12,028 bases of DNA. Source: JACVRW01 sp035705985 (lineage in GTDB: Bacteria; Actinomycetota; Thermoleophilia; Solirubrobacterales; Thermoleophilaceae). Made by a program: the position numbers and the translations under genes. Below are positions 1-7,373 of the stretch, one piece after another (the stretch's first letter is position 1; each line of letters begins with the position of its first letter). Location: assembly GCA_035705985.1 (NCBI GenBank), contig DASSVP010000067.1, forward strand, positions 1-12,028. The letters are read 5' to 3'. The notes below the pieces were generated by a model that was given only the letters and a program-made list of their open reading frames with translations, ran no database searches and was not told where the DNA came from.

Positions 1-264
1 GACGAGGTCGGCCGCCACCATGACCGCCCGCCGTGAGGTCCGGTCGGCCACGACGCCACCCGCGAGCACCGTAAGGACGAGCGGCGTCCACGATGCGGCC
101 AGCACGAGCCCCACCTCGGAAGCGGACCCGCCCAGCTCGAGCACCGCGAACGCGAGCGCCACCGCGACCATCCGGTCGCCCAGCACGGAGATGCCCTGGC
201 CCGCGAACAGCAGCCGGAAGTCGCGCAGGCGGAGGACCGAGACGCTGTCGCCGAGCGGCCTCAC
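1..264 (-). CDS. MFS transporter, N-terminal part (runs off left edge)
   Basis: The first 88 residues of a major facilitator superfamily exporter of the drug/siderophore-efflux (EntS-like, MFS_3) type; the remaining roughly 300 residues lie beyond the edge. The protein opens with LRLRDFRLLFAGQGISVLGD, a typical start of this group. It continues into a first hydrophobic helix (about residues 17-42) and a second (about 50-72). The conserved cytoplasmic loop between TM2 and TM3 is visible as GGVVADRTSRR (residues 69-79), the family motif A with its Asp-Arg and Arg-Arg. The GTG start overlaps the stop of the upstream PHP gene as GTGA, so the two are translationally coupled. The substrate cannot be told from this part. 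Family is confident; the coupling to a phosphoesterase suggests co-expression but not a shared function. Confidence 0.85.
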   Translation of the reverse strand, partial: MRPLGDSVSVLRLRDFRLLFAGQGISVLGDRMVAVALAFAVLELGGSASEVGLVLAASWTPLVLTVLAGGVVADRTSRRAVMVAADLV

Positions 265-1298
265 CGCAGGTAGACCGGGTTGGAGAGGATCCAGGTGCGC
301 TCGCGGCCCTTGGCGTGGCGGCGCGCCTCCACGCGGTAGGCACCGGGCTCGTCGACCTCGAAGTCGAGCGACGTGCCCTCCGCGGCGGCCAGCTCCCGGC
401 CGTCGCGCAGGAGCCGCAGGCGGGCGGTGAGCGGGGTGCGCGCCTGCAGCGTGCGGCGGCCGGCCGGCGCCTCGCCGCCCATCGGCAGGTCGTCGGCCTC
501 GAAGCGGAACCCACGCGCGGGCGCCACGGAGTCCACCGCGATGTAGCAGCGGCCCTCGCGCAGCGCGCCGAAGACCAGCTCGCGGTCCCGCTCGAGCTCG
601 TGCGAGGGCGGCCCGGGGCAGAGAACGTGCGTGCGGATGTACCGGAACGTGCGCCGGTAGGCCATGATCCGCAGCGGCACGACGGGCCCGACGCGCTTGC
701 CGAACTGGTGGGCGTCGAGCCCACCGATCGCGACCACGCGCCGCTCTCGGCACAGCTCGTCCCAGCCGCGCATGTTGCGCTCCGGGGGGTGGTCGAGCAC
801 GCGCCCGGGCGAGAGCAGGAAGCGGATCAGCGACGGAATCCCGGCGATCCGCTCGCCGGTGTCGTTCGCGAAGCTCCATAGCTCGATGCCGTGGAGCGCG
901 TCGCAGTCGAGGCCGCCGAACGGCATCCCGGGGCGCTTGAAGCGCTCGGAGCCCTCGGAGAAGGGATGTGCGGCGAAGCCGAAGCCGCCGGCATCGCGCA
1001 CGGCGCGTGCGATGCCGCAGGCGTCGAGGCCCCGGTGGCGCACGTGCTCGTCGACGCCGAAGGCGAGGTAGTGGTCGCGCCCGGGTGGCGACACCTCTTC
1101 CCCCGCCAGCAGGAGGACGTCGTCGTACCAGCCCTCCTCGCCCAGCTTCCGCGCCGCCATGGTGTCGTGGTCGGTGAGCAGCACCACGTCCACCCGCGCC
1201 CGCGCGCCGGCCCGCGCGATCTCGCGGACCGTGCCGGTTCCGTCGGAATGCGTCGAATGGATGTGCACCACGCAGGCGAGGTCTTCCACTCCTCGCAA
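261..1298 (-). CDS. PHP-domain metal-dependent phosphoesterase
   Basis: A 345-residue cytosolic protein with a complete N-terminal PHP (polymerase and histidinol phosphatase) fold, expected to hydrolyse a phosphoester with a two- or three-metal centre. Visible metal ligands, numbered from the TTG start, are HIHSTHSDG (H12, H14, D19), TDHDT (D43, H44), GEEVS (E67/E68), AAHPF (H111) and GGLDAHQFG (D195, H197). Residues from about 255 on form a C-terminal beta-rich extension (DLPMGGEAP, LRLLRDGRELAA, EVDEPGAYRVEA, ending LSNPVYLR), seen in stand-alone PHP proteins whose substrates are unknown. The start is ambiguous: TTG at 1298 has GGGGGAAG just upstream, while GTG at 1289 gives a protein three residues shorter. 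Both keep the metal site. The downstream MFS gene overlaps it by 4 nt. Family is certain; the substrate is not. Confidence 0.9.
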   Translation of the reverse strand: MRGVEDLACVVHIHSTHSDGTGTVREIARAGARARVDVVLLTDHDTMAARKLGEEGWYDDVLLLAGEEVSPPGRDHYLAFGVDEHVRHRGLDACGIARAVRDAGGFGFAAHPFSEGSERFKRPGMPFGGLDCDALHGIELWSFANDTGERIAGIPSLIRFLLSPGRVLDHPPERNMRGWDELCRERRVVAIGGLDAHQFGKRVGPVVPLRIMAYRRTFRYIRTHVLCPGPPSHELERDRELVFGALREGRCYIAVDSVAPARGFRFEADDLPMGGEAPAGRRTLQARTPLTARLRLLRDGRELAAAEGTSLDFEVDEPGAYRVEARRHAKGRERTWILSNPVYLR

Positions 1299-1301
1299 CT
1301 T

Positions 1302-1321
1302 CCCCCACTTCCGGGGGTTTT
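1302..1321. other. short G/C hairpin in the divergent gap
   Basis: CCCCC (1302-1306) and GGGGG (1313-1317) can pair across a 6-nt loop, followed by TTTT on the plus strand. It lies inside the 30-bp gap between the divergent PHP and RTX genes, where it could affect translation of either mRNA or act as an operator. A terminator role makes little sense here because neither gene ends nearby. The stem is only 5 bp, so the evidence is weak. Confidence 0.25.
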
Positions 1322-1328
1322 GCGCAAC

Positions 1329-2789
1329 ATGCGGGCGATCGGGCTGGCTCTCGTCGCACTAGCGCTCAGCGCCTCGCCCGCGTCGGCCGCCGTCCTCGAG
1401 ATCCGTGAGAACCTCTGCGGTTGCGACGGGAGCTCGGGCGACGAGGACACGCGCACATTGATCGTGCGGGCGGCGCCGGGGGAGGTGAACCGCATGTCCG
1501 TCCGCCAGATGCCTCGGGGGGTGCTGGTGGAGGATGCCGGTGCACCGCTCACCGGCGCCTGCCGCGTGTCGAGCTCGGGCGGGCGCTTCTGCCGGGGCGC
1601 CTTCGACGACGCCGAGGTGGAGCTCGGCGACGGCGGCGACACGCTGGGCGTGATGGGCGTCGGCTCGGCGGTGTCCGCCGGGGACGGGGCGGACTCCGTG
1701 CTGGTCACCGGCACCTTCCACGTCTTCCGCGGCGGCGCGGGAGCCGACCGCTTCGAGGCCGGCGAGGGAGCGACCGCGACGGTGTCGTACTCCGACCACA
1801 CCCAGGGCGTCACGGTGCGGCTGAACGGCCATGCGGACGACGGCGCGCCGGGCGAGGGCGACCAGATCCTCGGCGTCATCTCGTCGATTCAGGGCGGCGC
1901 CGGGAACGACCGGCTCGAGGCCGGGCCCGACACCGCCTCGCTCGCCGGCGAGGCGGGCGGCGACACGCTGCTTGGCGGCCCGCACGCCACGGTCCTCCAG
2001 GGCGACGAAGGCGACGATGAGCTGCTCGGCGGCGACGGCGACGACACCCTGCTCGGCGGGGACGGCGCGGACGTCCTTGCCGGCGGCAACGGGCGCGACG
2101 CCGCCACCTACTACGACCACGACCTCGCCCTGAGGCTCGCGATCGGCGACGGCCCGAACGACGGCGAGGCGCTCGAGGGCGACGACATCCGCCCCGACGT
2201 CGAGGACGTCGCCGGCGGGCCGCGGGCGGACGTAATCATCGGCGACGGCGGGCCGAATCGCCTCGCCGGCGGGGGCGGAGCGGACGAGATCTTCGGGCTG
2301 GGTGGCGACGATCAGCTGCAAGGAAGCATCCGGGGGGCGCTGCTCGACCCGGGCCCCGGCCGCGACCTGCTCGCCGCCTCCGCCGGCGACCGGCTCCGGC
2401 TGGACGACGGCGAGCCCGACCACGTGAGGTGCCCGGGCAACGCGCCTGCTGTGAGCGCCGACGAGCTCGACACGTTCGACGATTGCGCGCCGGCGGTCTG
2501 GGTGCGCGACGTGCGTTCGAGCCCGCGCGGCTGGCTGCGGGTGCGGATTCGGTGCGACGGGCACAGCGCCGTGCCGTGCCGCGGCTCGCTCGTGCTTCGC
2601 TGGGGGCGCCGGGCGTTCTCGCGCGTCGTGCGCTTCGGTCCCCTCCTGCCGGCGGAGCGGCGCGTGGTCTCGATCCGCCTGCTGCGCCCGCTGCCGCGCC
2701 ACTGCGTGCGCGCCCGCGTCACGACGCGGCGAGACGACATCCCCGCGTCGACGGAGCTCCGCTTCGCGGTGCACTGCCGCCTGCCCTGA
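1329..2789 (+). CDS. Sec-exported RTX-repeat (hemolysin-type calcium-binding) protein
   Basis: A 486-residue secreted or surface protein. Residues 1-20 are a clear signal peptide (positive MR, a hydrophobic run, cleavage after ASPASA), which sets the ATG at 1329 although the frame stays open much further upstream. Residues about 100-335 carry degenerate and canonical glycine/aspartate nonapeptides (GGxGxDxLx), densest at 209-253 (GDEGDDELLGGDGDDTLLGG) and 299-332, which bind calcium in a parallel beta-roll. After about 340 the repeats stop and a beta-rich, Arg-rich domain follows, with cysteines at 368, 386, 409, 417, 459 and 483. More cysteines lie at 30, 32, 78 and 88, so disulfides outside the cell are plausible. 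No enzyme domain is recognisable. Unlike classical RTX toxins it uses a Sec signal rather than type I secretion. Upstream GGGGG is 11 nt from the ATG, so no strong ribosome site is seen. Confidence 0.88.
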   Translation: MRAIGLALVALALSASPASAAVLEIRENLCGCDGSSGDEDTRTLIVRAAPGEVNRMSVRQMPRGVLVEDAGAPLTGACRVSSSGGRFCRGAFDDAEVELGDGGDTLGVMGVGSAVSAGDGADSVLVTGTFHVFRGGAGADRFEAGEGATATVSYSDHTQGVTVRLNGHADDGAPGEGDQILGVISSIQGGAGNDRLEAGPDTASLAGEAGGDTLLGGPHATVLQGDEGDDELLGGDGDDTLLGGDGADVLAGGNGRDAATYYDHDLALRLAIGDGPNDGEALEGDDIRPDVEDVAGGPRADVIIGDGGPNRLAGGGGADEIFGLGGDDQLQGSIRGALLDPGPGRDLLAASAGDRLRLDDGEPDHVRCPGNAPAVSADELDTFDDCAPAVWVRDVRSSPRGWLRVRIRCDGHSAVPCRGSLVLRWGRRAFSRVVRFGPLLPAERRVVSIRLLRPLPRHCVRARVTTRRDDIPASTELRFAVHCRLP

Positions 2790-2798
2790 GCAGCTTCT

Positions 2799-2807
2799 GG
2801 GTAACGT
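2799..2807 (+). promoter_or_regulatory. extended -10 element of acnA (probably leaderless)
   Basis: GGGTAACGT contains TAACGT, a match to the actinobacterial -10 consensus TANNNT, ending exactly 7 nt before the acnA GTG. Transcription would then start at or next to the start codon, giving a leaderless mRNA. No TTGACA-like -35 is seen. A related GGGTAGGGT sits before the next gene on this strand. GAGGGG directly abuts the GTG but is too close to serve as a normal Shine-Dalgarno site. Confidence 0.5.
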
Positions 2808-2814
2808 CTGAGGG

Positions 2815-5532
2815 GTGAGCGATTCAGACAGCTTCGGTGCCCGCGACACCATCGAGGTGGGCGGTGAGTCCCACGAGATCTTCCGGCTCGACGCCCTTCA
2901 GGAGAAGTACGACGTCGCGCGCCTGCCCTATGCGCTGAAGGTCCTGCTCGAGAACCTGCTGCGGAACGGCGAGGACGAGGGCGCCGAGGCGGTCGCGAAG
3001 TGGGGCGCCAAGGACGAGCCCTCTCAGGAGATCGCGTACCGGCCGGCACGCGTGCTCATGCAGGACTTCACGGGCGTGCCCGCCATCGTGGACCTGGCCG
3101 CCATGCGCGACGCCATGGACGAGCTGGGAGGAGACCCGACGAAGATCAACCCGCTGGTGCCCGTCGAGCTCGTGATCGACCACTCGATCCAGGTCGACGT
3201 GTTCGCCGAGCGGCTCGCGTTCCAGCGCAACGCCGAGCTCGAGTTCGAGCGCAACGAGGAGCGCTACGCCTTCCTGCGCTGGGGCCAGAGCGCCTTCGAC
3301 AACTTCAGCGTGGTGCCGCCGAACACCGGCATCTGCCACCAGGTGAACCTGGAGTACCTCGCGCGCGTGGTGGAGTCGCGTGACGGCCAGGCCTTCCCCG
3401 ACACGCTGGTCGGGACCGACTCGCACACCACGATGGTCAACGGGCTCGGCGTGCTCGGCTGGGGCGTGGGCGGGATCGAGGCCGAGGCGGCCATGCTCGG
3501 GCAGCCGGTCTCGATGCTGATCCCGCAGGTCGTGGGCTTCAAGCTCACGGGCGAGCTGCCGGAGGGGTCCACAGCCACGGACCTCGTCCTCACCGTCACG
3601 CAGATGCTGCGCGAGCGCGGCGTCGTCGGCAAGTTCGTTGAGTTCCACGGCGAGGGGCTCGCGAACCTCCCGCTCGCCGACCGAGCGACGATCGGGAACA
3701 TGTCGCCGGAGATGGGCGCCACCTGCGCGATCTTCCCGGTCGACGCCGAGACGCTGCGGTACCTCGAGTTCTCCGGGCGCCCGAAGGAGCGCCTCGAGCT
3801 GGTGGAGGCGTACTGCAAGGAGCAGGGGCTGTTCCATGACGAGGGCTCGGAGGAGGCCACCTACTCCGACTCGCTTGAGCTCGACCTGGGTGACGTGGAG
3901 CCCTCGCTCGCGGGCCCGAAGCGGCCGCAGGACCGCGTGGCGCTGTCGGACGCCGCCCAGGACTTCTGCGCCGAGCTCGAGGAGCACACGGGCGGCGAAG
4001 CAACGTCGGGCGACATGGCCGGCTACGACCAGTCGTCCGCTGAGAGCTTCCCCGCCAGCGACTCGCCCACGAACAACGGCGGCGGGGACTCGCCCAAGCC
4101 AGGCCACCACCACGGCGATGTCGCCGTCAAGGAGCGCAGCGAGGGGCTCGACCACGGTGCGGTCGTGATCGCCGCGATCACGAGCTGCACCAACACGTCG
4201 AACCCGTCGGTGATGATCGGTGCCGGGCTGCTCGCCAAGAAGGCCGTGGAGGCCGGGCTCGAGCGCAAGCCCTGGGTGAAGACGTCGCTGGCACCCGGTT
4301 CGAAGGTCGTAACGGACTACCTCGATCGCGCCGAGCTGACCGAGCCGCTGTCGAAGCTGGGCTTCGATCTCGTCGGCTATGGGTGCACGACCTGCATCGG
4401 GAACTCGGGACCGCTGCCCGAGGAGGTCTCGAAGGAGATCGAGGATCGCGACCTGGTCGTGGCGAGCGTGCTCTCGGGCAACCGCAACTTCGAGGGGCGG
4501 ATCCATCCCGAGGTGAAGATGAACTACCTCGCCTCGCCTCCGCTCTGCGTGGCGTACGCGCTCGCCGGACGGATGGACCTCGACCTGCTGAATGAGCCGC
4601 TACAGGACGACGTCTACCTTCGCGACATCTGGCCGACCCAACGGGAGGTCAACGACGCGATCGAGCAGGCGATCGAGTCGGACATGTTCCGGCACTCCTA
4701 CGGCGATGCGCTGTTCGAGGGGGACGACAACTGGAAGGGGCTCCAGATCCCTGAGGGTGACCGCTACGCCTGGGACGAGGACTCGACCTATGTGAAGCAG
4801 CCGCCCTACTTCGAGAGCATGCCGAAGGAGGCGCCCGAGGGCTTCGAGGAGATCAAGGGCGCGAAGGTGCTCGCCGTGCTGGGCGACAGCGTCACGACCG
4901 ACCACATCTCGCCGGCCGGCGCGATCAAGAAGGACTCGCCCGCGGGCGAGTACCTGATCGAGCACGGGGTGGAGCAGCGCGCATTCAACTCGTACGGGTC
5001 ACGGCGAGGCAACCACGAGGTGATGATGCGCGGCACGTTCGCGAACATCCGCCTGCGCAACCTGCTCGCGCCGGACACCGAGGGCGGCTTCACGACGAAG
5101 GACGGCGACGTCAAGCCGATCTACGACGCCGCGCTCGAGTACCACGAGGAGGGCACGCCGCTGTGCGTGATCGCGGGCAAGGGGTACGGTTCGGGCTCGT
5201 CGCGCGACTGGGCCGCGAAGGGGCCGCGTCTGCTCGGCGTGCGCTTCGTGATCGCGGAGTCGTACGAGCGGATCCACCGCTCGAACCTGGTGGGGATGGG
5301 CATCCTGCCGCTGCAGTTCCCCGACGGCGAGTCGGCCGAGTCGCTCGGCCTGAGCGGCGAGGAGACATTCGACCTCGCCCCGCTCGAGGACGGCGCGAAG
5401 ACGCTCCAGGTCAGCGTCTCGAATGGCAAGGAGTTCGAGGCGCGCGTCCGGATCGACACTCCGAACGAGTGGCTCTACTACCGGCACGACGGCATCCTGC
5501 ACTTCGTGCTCCGAGACCTGCTCGAGCGCTAG
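2815..5532 (+). CDS. acnA: Aconitate hydratase AcnA
   Basis: A 905-residue monomeric aconitase (AcnA/IRP1 type) that interconverts citrate and isocitrate in the TCA cycle, in the cytosol. The three [4Fe-4S] ligands are present: C458 in SCTNTSNPS, and C524 and C527 in GCTTCIGNSG. The substrate-site signature TDSHTTMVNGLGVLGWGVGG is intact. The C-terminal swivel domain has GDSVTTDHISPAG (about 690-702) and GSGSSRDW (792-799), which contain active-site Asp/His and Ser/Arg residues. Length is normal for actinobacterial AcnA. Between the N-terminal domains and C458, a roughly 55-residue low-complexity linker (about 390-445) carries SAESFPASDSP (408-418) and a His/Lys stretch. The GTG at 2815 fits the usual N-terminus (DSFGARDTIEVGG). 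It lies 25 bp after the RTX gene but has its own promoter-like motif, so it is probably transcribed separately. Very confident. Confidence 0.97.
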   Translation: MSDSDSFGARDTIEVGGESHEIFRLDALQEKYDVARLPYALKVLLENLLRNGEDEGAEAVAKWGAKDEPSQEIAYRPARVLMQDFTGVPAIVDLAAMRDAMDELGGDPTKINPLVPVELVIDHSIQVDVFAERLAFQRNAELEFERNEERYAFLRWGQSAFDNFSVVPPNTGICHQVNLEYLARVVESRDGQAFPDTLVGTDSHTTMVNGLGVLGWGVGGIEAEAAMLGQPVSMLIPQVVGFKLTGELPEGSTATDLVLTVTQMLRERGVVGKFVEFHGEGLANLPLADRATIGNMSPEMGATCAIFPVDAETLRYLEFSGRPKERLELVEAYCKEQGLFHDEGSEEATYSDSLELDLGDVEPSLAGPKRPQDRVALSDAAQDFCAELEEHTGGEATSGDMAGYDQSSAESFPASDSPTNNGGGDSPKPGHHHGDVAVKERSEGLDHGAVVIAAITSCTNTSNPSVMIGAGLLAKKAVEAGLERKPWVKTSLAPGSKVVTDYLDRAELTEPLSKLGFDLVGYGCTTCIGNSGPLPEEVSKEIEDRDLVVASVLSGNRNFEGRIHPEVKMNYLASPPLCVAYALAGRMDLDLLNEPLQDDVYLRDIWPTQREVNDAIEQAIESDMFRHSYGDALFEGDDNWKGLQIPEGDRYAWDEDSTYVKQPPYFESMPKEAPEGFEEIKGAKVLAVLGDSVTTDHISPAGAIKKDSPAGEYLIEHGVEQRAFNSYGSRRGNHEVMMRGTFANIRLRNLLAPDTEGGFTTKDGDVKPIYDAALEYHEEGTPLCVIAGKGYGSGSSRDWAAKGPRLLGVRFVIAESYERIHRSNLVGMGILPLQFPDGESAESLGLSGEETFDLAPLEDGAKTLQVSVSNGKEFEARVRIDTPNEWLYYRHDGILHFVLRDLLER

Positions 5533-5536
5533 CGCT
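5525..5536. repeat. 12-bp perfect palindrome across the acnA stop codon
   Basis: AGCGCTAGCGCT is its own reverse complement and contains the acnA TAG. Directly beyond it, CGCTT (5533-5537) can also pair with AAGCG (5544-5548). Together with the larger inverted repeat that follows, this gives several alternative RNA hairpins at the 3' end of the acnA mRNA. No T-run follows. A role in 3'-end stability or termination is inference. Confidence 0.4.
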
Positions 5537-5590
5537 TGCCGCGAAGCGTCCTGCCTAGGGCTTCCATACGACACCCAAAGCAGGACGCTT
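5533..5590. repeat. palindromic dispersed repeat, copy 1 (intergenic)
   Basis: AAGCGTCCTGC (5544-5554) and GCAGGACGCTT (5580-5590) are perfect 11-bp inverted arms. A second copy lies at 9121-9178. The 45-bp cores (5545-5589 and 9133-9177) align without gaps: both 9-bp arms are identical and 14 of the 27 interior bases match, including TA, GGCTT, GAC and CC in the same places. The similarity continues 12 bp to the left (10 of 12 match). Conserved arms plus fixed spacing mark a dispersed palindromic element rather than only a terminator, although here, just after the acnA stop, it could also help end transcription. No transposase or target duplication is visible. Confidence 0.7.
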
Positions 5591-5593
5591 GCC

Positions 5594-5602
5594 GGGTAGG
5601 GT
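5594..5602 (+). promoter_or_regulatory. extended -10 element of the class V aminotransferase
   Basis: GGGTAGGGT contains TAGGGT, which fits TANNNT, and ends 6 nt before the ATC at 5609. It resembles the GGGTAACGT before acnA (both GGGTAnnGT) and has nearly the same distance to the start of the reading frame. This suggests a leaderless transcript. Alternatively, the GGGTAGGG run could act as a G-rich ribosome site 7 nt upstream. No clear -35 is seen. Confidence 0.45.
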
Positions 5603-5608
5603 CACGCG

Positions 5609-6793
5609 ATCCTCGACCTCGACGCCATCCGCGGCCGCTTTCCCGCCCTCACGTCCGGAGCGGCGTACTTCGACGGCCCGGGCGGCTCGCAGGTGCCCGC
5701 GACCGTGGTCGACGCCATGAGCGCGTACCTGACGGAGGCGAACGCCAACCTCGGCGGCGCGTTCGCCACTTCGCGTGCGTCTGACGCCGTGATGGAGCGC
5801 GGGCGCGCCGCGGCGGCGGACTTCATGGGCGCCGAGCCGGAGGGCATCGCGTTCGGCGCCAACATGACCACGCTCAACTTCCAGCTCGCGCACGCGGTCG
5901 CGAGGGCGCTCGAGCCGGGTGACGAGATCGTCGTGACCGCGCTCGACCACGACGCGAACGTCTCGCCCTGGCTGCTGGTGGCCGAGGACCACGGGCTCGT
6001 CGTGCGCACCGCGCCCCTGCGCGCCGAGGACATGACGCTGGACCTGGACGCGCTCGAGGAGCTGACGGGCGAGCGGACGCGCGTGGTGGCGTTCACGCTC
6101 GCCTCGAACGCGGTCGGCTCGATCCCGGACGCGGCGCGCGTCGCCGCCGCGGCGCACCGGGTGGGCGCGCTCGCGTGGGCGGACGGCGTGCATCTCGCGC
6201 CGCACCGGCGGCTTCGCGCGCGCGAGACCGGCCTCGATGTGGTGCTCTGCTCGCCATACAAGTTCTTCGGCCCGCACCTCGGCATCGCGGCGATCCGCCC
6301 GGAGCTCGCCGAGTCGCTGCCGGCGGACCGGGTGCGCCCGGCCGGCGAGGACCCGCCCGGCCACCGCTTCGAGGCGGGCACGCAGTCGCACGAGGCGGTG
6401 GCGGGCGCGACCGCGGCGATCGATTACCTGCGTGAGCTGGGCGAGGGCAACCTCGACTCGGCGTTCGCCCAGATCGAGGAGCACGAGGCGCGCCTGGCGG
6501 CCCGCTTCCTGAGCGCCCTGCCGGACGGGGTCGAGCTGTACGGCGTCAGGACGCCCGAGGGCCGCACGCCCACCTTCTGCTTCAACATCGAGGGCCGGGC
6601 GCCGCGCGAGGTGGCCCAACTGCTCGCGGAGCAGGACATCTACGTGTGGGACGGCGACTACTACGCGCTGGAGCCGATGCGCGCGCTCGGCCTCGAGGAC
6701 GGCGGCGCCGTTCGCGCCGGCTTCCTCCACTACACGACGGAGGACGAGGTGGGCCGCCTGCTGGACGCGCTGGGCGAGCTGGCCGCCGGCTAG
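5609..6793 (+). CDS. Cysteine desulfurase-like class V aminotransferase (VC1184 subfamily), no canonical start codon
   Basis: A cytosolic PLP enzyme of aminotransferase class V, close to the VC1184-type cysteine-desulfurase-like subfamily; sulfur mobilisation from cysteine is possible but unproven. Counting from ATC at 5609 (394 residues), visible parts are FPAL and AYFDGPGGSQVP at the N-terminus, LDHDANVSPW, WADGVHLAPH (the Asp binds the PLP ring nitrogen) and SPYKFFGPH, whose Lys (K218) forms the Schiff base, then GTQSHEAVAG. The first ATG/GTG/TTG in frame is GTG at 5693, which would cut off FPAL and FDGPGG. Upstream the frame closes at TAG 5597-5599. The true start is therefore probably ATC 5609, unless a base is wrong. 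The gene ends convergently with the next, overlapping it by 3 nt at CTAG. Family is confident; start and substrate are not. Confidence 0.88.
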   Translation: MLDLDAIRGRFPALTSGAAYFDGPGGSQVPATVVDAMSAYLTEANANLGGAFATSRASDAVMERGRAAAADFMGAEPEGIAFGANMTTLNFQLAHAVARALEPGDEIVVTALDHDANVSPWLLVAEDHGLVVRTAPLRAEDMTLDLDALEELTGERTRVVAFTLASNAVGSIPDAARVAAAAHRVGALAWADGVHLAPHRRLRARETGLDVVLCSPYKFFGPHLGIAAIRPELAESLPADRVRPAGEDPPGHRFEAGTQSHEAVAGATAAIDYLRELGEGNLDSAFAQIEEHEARLAARFLSALPDGVELYGVRTPEGRTPTFCFNIEGRAPREVAQLLAEQDIYVWDGDYYALEPMRALGLEDGGAVRAGFLHYTTEDEVGRLLDALGELAAG

Positions 6794-7317
6794 CGGCCCT
6801 CGGCCCTGCGCTTCACGGCCCGCAGCCAGCCGCGCCGGATCAGCGCGCTGCCGGGGTGGACCACGCGCCAGTAGCGGCCGAAGCTCCGGCGGGCCGCTCC
6901 ATCGGTGGCCTTGATGCGCGTCTCCGTGCTGAGCAGGCAGCCGCCCGGCGCTCGCTGTGCGTGGAAGTCCATGACGGCCTTGGCGTGGTTCGGCTCGTCG
7001 AACCCGTCGAACCGCTCGGCGTCGATGCGGGCGATCCCGCCGTCGAGCGTCCAGAAGCGGCCCGCCACGCCGAGCACGAGCTCGTCCGGGCGGTCCGCCA
7101 GCATCACGAAGCCGCTGCGGAGCATGCCGTCGATCACCGGGCCGCGCCCGGGGTTGCGCCTGCCGAGCCGCCTCAGCGTGACCAGCGCGAGCATCACCGG
7201 GATCTCGCGAGCGGTGAGCTCCCGGGCGGCCGCGAGCGCTCGCTCGGGCGACGCCGCGATCAGCGTGGAATGGACCTCGTTGAAGTCGAAATCCGGCAGG
7301 AACTCGTCGAGCGGCAC
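6790..7317 (-). CDS. Conserved hypothetical protein, SRPBCC-like
   Basis: A 175-residue cytosolic protein with no catalytic motif that I recognise. It begins PLDEFLPDFDFNEVHSTLI, then AASPERALAAARELTAREIP, LVLGVAGRFW (about 80-89), FDEPNHAKAVMDF (106-118), LSTETRIKAT (129-138) and a basic tail SFGRYWRVVHPGSALIRRGW. Alternating strands with one long helix near the N-terminus and a C-terminal helix resemble the START/SRPBCC (polyketide cyclase-like) hydrophobic-pocket fold; this is inference from pattern, not a confirmed domain. GTG at 7317 is chosen because GGGAGG lies 9 nt upstream. A TTG at 7347 would extend it by ten residues, but it overlaps a TAGTTT -10 element. It converges on the aminotransferase gene and diverges from the ATPase gene. 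Confidence 0.75.
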   Translation of the reverse strand: MPLDEFLPDFDFNEVHSTLIAASPERALAAARELTAREIPVMLALVTLRRLGRRNPGRGPVIDGMLRSGFVMLADRPDELVLGVAGRFWTLDGGIARIDAERFDGFDEPNHAKAVMDFHAQRAPGGCLLSTETRIKATDGAARRSFGRYWRVVHPGSALIRRGWLRAVKRRAEGR

Positions 7318-7345
7318 CTCGGGAAGCCTCCCAGACGAAAGCCGC

Positions 7346-7351
7346 AAACTA
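7346..7351 (-). promoter_or_regulatory. -10 element for the SRPBCC-like gene
   Basis: TAGTTT on the minus strand fits TANNNT. Transcription starting about 7 nt downstream would give a leader of roughly 20 nt containing GGGAGG and then GTG 7317. No convincing -35 is present. Confidence 0.35.
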
Positions 7352-7373
7352 GGGGGAAGAAGTCTCGGCTCGC

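Noticed and set aside
1359..2852. Long open frame (497 codons) on the minus strand across the RTX gene
   Set aside because: Arg/Ala/Val-rich product with no domain. It is a codon shadow of a GC-rich gene whose plus-strand frame has a signal peptide and calcium-binding repeats.
2824..4506. 560-codon open frame antisense to acnA
   Set aside because: Lies opposite a fully conserved aconitase; low-complexity Leu/Arg/His composition without motifs. Third-position GC bias explains the lack of stops.
6536..6560. GTCAGGACGC, similar to a repeat arm
   Set aside because: No partner arm at the right distance; it lies in ordinary aminotransferase coding sequence.
5555..6730. 391-codon open frame antisense to the aminotransferase
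   Set aside because: The plus strand has the PLP lysine and all family motifs; the antisense product has none.
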